A stretch of DNA of 7,018 nt from Anaerolineae bacterium (GTDB lineage Bacteria > Chloroflexota > Anaerolineae > 4572-78 > NAK82). Below the pieces are notes generated by a model. It was not told the DNA's origin and made no database searches. It was given only the letters and a program-made list of their open reading frames with translations. The translations under genes and the position numbers were made by a program. The DNA lies in the NCBI GenBank assembly GCA_030598425.1, contig JAUVPY010000125.1:1-7018 (forward strand), read 5' to 3'. Each line of letters starts with the position of its first letter. The first letter of the stretch is position 1. Shown here piece by piece: positions 5,829 to 7,018 of the stretch.

Positions 5829-7018
5829 TTGGACACCGACTCCGCCACTTCGCGCGGAGCCTTGACTCCCTGCAGCGACTCTTCATCTTGAGACGAAGTC
5901 CTACTCGTGTCGGCCAGATCTTCCATAGCCACTTGCTCTTCGCAATTAGTACACTGTGCCCATTGCTTGTTTTTCACCACCAGCAAGCCACCGCATACGG
6001 AACACGCCTGTGGCAAAGGCTTCTTCCAACTTACAAAGTCACATTCGGGATAATTGGAGCAACCATAAAAGACTCGTTTCTTGCGACTGCGCTTCTCAGC
6101 AAGATCACCGCCACACTCAGGACACTGCACACCGATTTTTTCCAGATAGGGTTTGGTGTTGCGACAGGCCGGAAAATTGGAGCAAGCAATGAATTTGCCG
6201 TAACGTCCCCATTTGATGATCATGTCGTGACCACACTTATCACACTTCTCGCCTGTCGTTTGATCTGCTATAGAAACCTTTTCCATCGTCTGCTCAGCTA
6301 CTTTGACCGAGCGCTCAAAAGGCTCGTAGAACTCGTGCAACACCGGCACCCATTCCCGCTCGCCACGGGCGATGAGGTCCAGGTCTCCCTCCATGCGGGC
6401 CGTGAAGCCCACATCTACAATGTCAGGGAAGTGCTTGACCAACAAGTCATTCACTACGAAGCCCAATTCGGTGGGGTGCAGGCGACGCTCGATTCGTTCT
6501 ACGTAACCCCGATCATTGATAGTAGAGATGGTAGGCGCGTAGGTGCTGGGCCGGCCTACGCCATACTCCTCCAAGGTTCGCACCAGCGTTGCCTCCGTGT
6601 AGCGCGGCGGTGGCTGGGTGAAGTGCTGTTTGGGTAGCAATTGTACCAGGTCCACTACCTCGCCCGCCTCCAGTTCAGGCAGTATCTCAGCCAATTCCTC
6701 GTCAGGGGCGGCGTCTTCATCGCGGGCCTCCTCGTAAACTGCCAGGAAGCCAGGAAACTTCACTCGAGAGCCGCTAGCCCGGAGGAAATACTTCGATTGG
6801 CGGCTGATGGCGGATAGCTTCTCGGTGCTCAAAAGCTCGGCATCAGCAAACTGCCACTCACTGTCCGCGATCACGTCCACTGACACCGTATCGTATATGG
6901 CAGGTGCCATCTGGCTGGCGATAAAACGGCGCCAGACAAGGGCGTACAATTGATACTGATCTCGAGTGAGAAATGGCTTGACCGTGCTCAGTTCACGCAA
7001 AACGCTGGTTGGCCGGAT
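5825..7018 (-). CDS. topA: DNA topoisomerase I, C-terminal part (5' end outside window)
   Basis: The visible 397 residues begin within the conserved HEAIRPT motif (IRPTSV at the right edge), so the toprim domain and the catalytic tyrosine lie outside the window. Type IA topoisomerase I relaxes negative supercoils. Visible parts are the KPFLTRDQYQLYALVWRRFIASQMAPA segment, the EYGVGRPSTYAPTISTINDRGYV region, HFPDIVDVGFTARMEGDLD, and then three zinc ribbons. With numbering from the edge, the cysteine quartets are 259/262/279/285, 299/302/320/326 and 339/342/356/359; the third is shorter. A charged, Ser-rich tail follows. The frame is open across 7000, where a TTG could be mistaken for a start; the match to the family continues upstream, so the gene is partial. 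The stop overlaps the peptidase start by four bases. Confidence 0.97.
   Translation of the reverse strand: MRPTSVLRELSTVKPFLTRDQYQLYALVWRRFIASQMAPAIYDTVSVDVIADSEWQFADAELLSTEKLSAISRQSKYFLRASGSRVKFPGFLAVYEEARDEDAAPDEELAEILPELEAGEVVDLVQLLPKQHFTQPPPRYTEATLVRTLEEYGVGRPSTYAPTISTINDRGYVERIERRLHPTELGFVVNDLLVKHFPDIVDVGFTARMEGDLDLIARGEREWVPVLHEFYEPFERSVKVAEQTMEKVSIADQTTGEKCDKCGHDMIIKWGRYGKFIACSNFPACRNTKPYLEKIGVQCPECGGDLAEKRSRKKRVFYGCSNYPECDFVSWKKPLPQACSVCGGLLVVKNKQWAQCTNCEEQVAMEDLADTSRTSSQDEESLQGVKAPREVAESVSK

Noticed and set aside
5888..6637. 249-residue open frame on the plus strand
   Set aside because: It lies entirely antisense to topA, whose conserved motifs and zinc ribbons fix the coding strand; the translation has no recognisable domain.
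6998..7000. TTG as the topA start
   Set aside because: The upstream codons encode IRPTSV, part of the conserved TopA HEAIRPT region, so the gene extends past the edge.

Overview
The window reads as a chromosomal segment of a free-living bacterium, most likely a member of the Chloroflexota (Anaerolineae-like). The reasons are indirect: a LuxR-type helix-turn-helix fused through one membrane helix to an outside Kelch propeller, the degenerate integrase-like protein, the two-helix membrane protein and the style of the TopA and M24 peptidase sequences. No rRNA or other definitive marker is present, so this is an inference. Coding density is high, genes are on both strands, and no insertion sequence, CRISPR array or tRNA was seen.

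Layout, left to right. (1) Positions 1-651 (+) hold the 3' part of a tyrosine-recombinase-like gene whose catalytic residues are mostly lost. (2) It converges on a minus-strand gene (691-2013) for a membrane-anchored regulator: LuxR/GerE DNA-binding domain, one transmembrane helix, then six Kelch motifs. (3) A 129-base divergent intergenic region carries a good extended -10 promoter for the regulator, a short palindrome, and the Shine-Dalgarno that fixes the start of dgt. (4) Positions 2143-3297 (+) encode an HD-domain dNTP triphosphohydrolase (Dgt). (5) A perfect 24-base palindrome separates dgt from a convergent minus-strand gene (3381-4526) for an uncharacterised two-helix membrane protein with TPR-like repeats outside and a globular domain inside. 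That gene has its own strong extended -10 promoter. (6) A 20-bp-stem terminator with a T tract, embedded in a cluster of heptamer repeats, ends a minus-strand topA-M24 peptidase operon (4752-7018). The two operon genes overlap by ATGA, and topA runs off the right edge.

Functionally, topA (supercoiling), the peptidase (peptide turnover) and dgt (dNTP pool control) are housekeeping genes. The less ordinary content is the LuxR-TM-Kelch regulator divergent from dgt, the catalytically degenerate recombinase, and the two-helix membrane protein of unknown role. Nothing ties these together as one system. The divergent promoter arrangement between the regulator and dgt is the only regulatory link the sequence suggests, and it is weak evidence.
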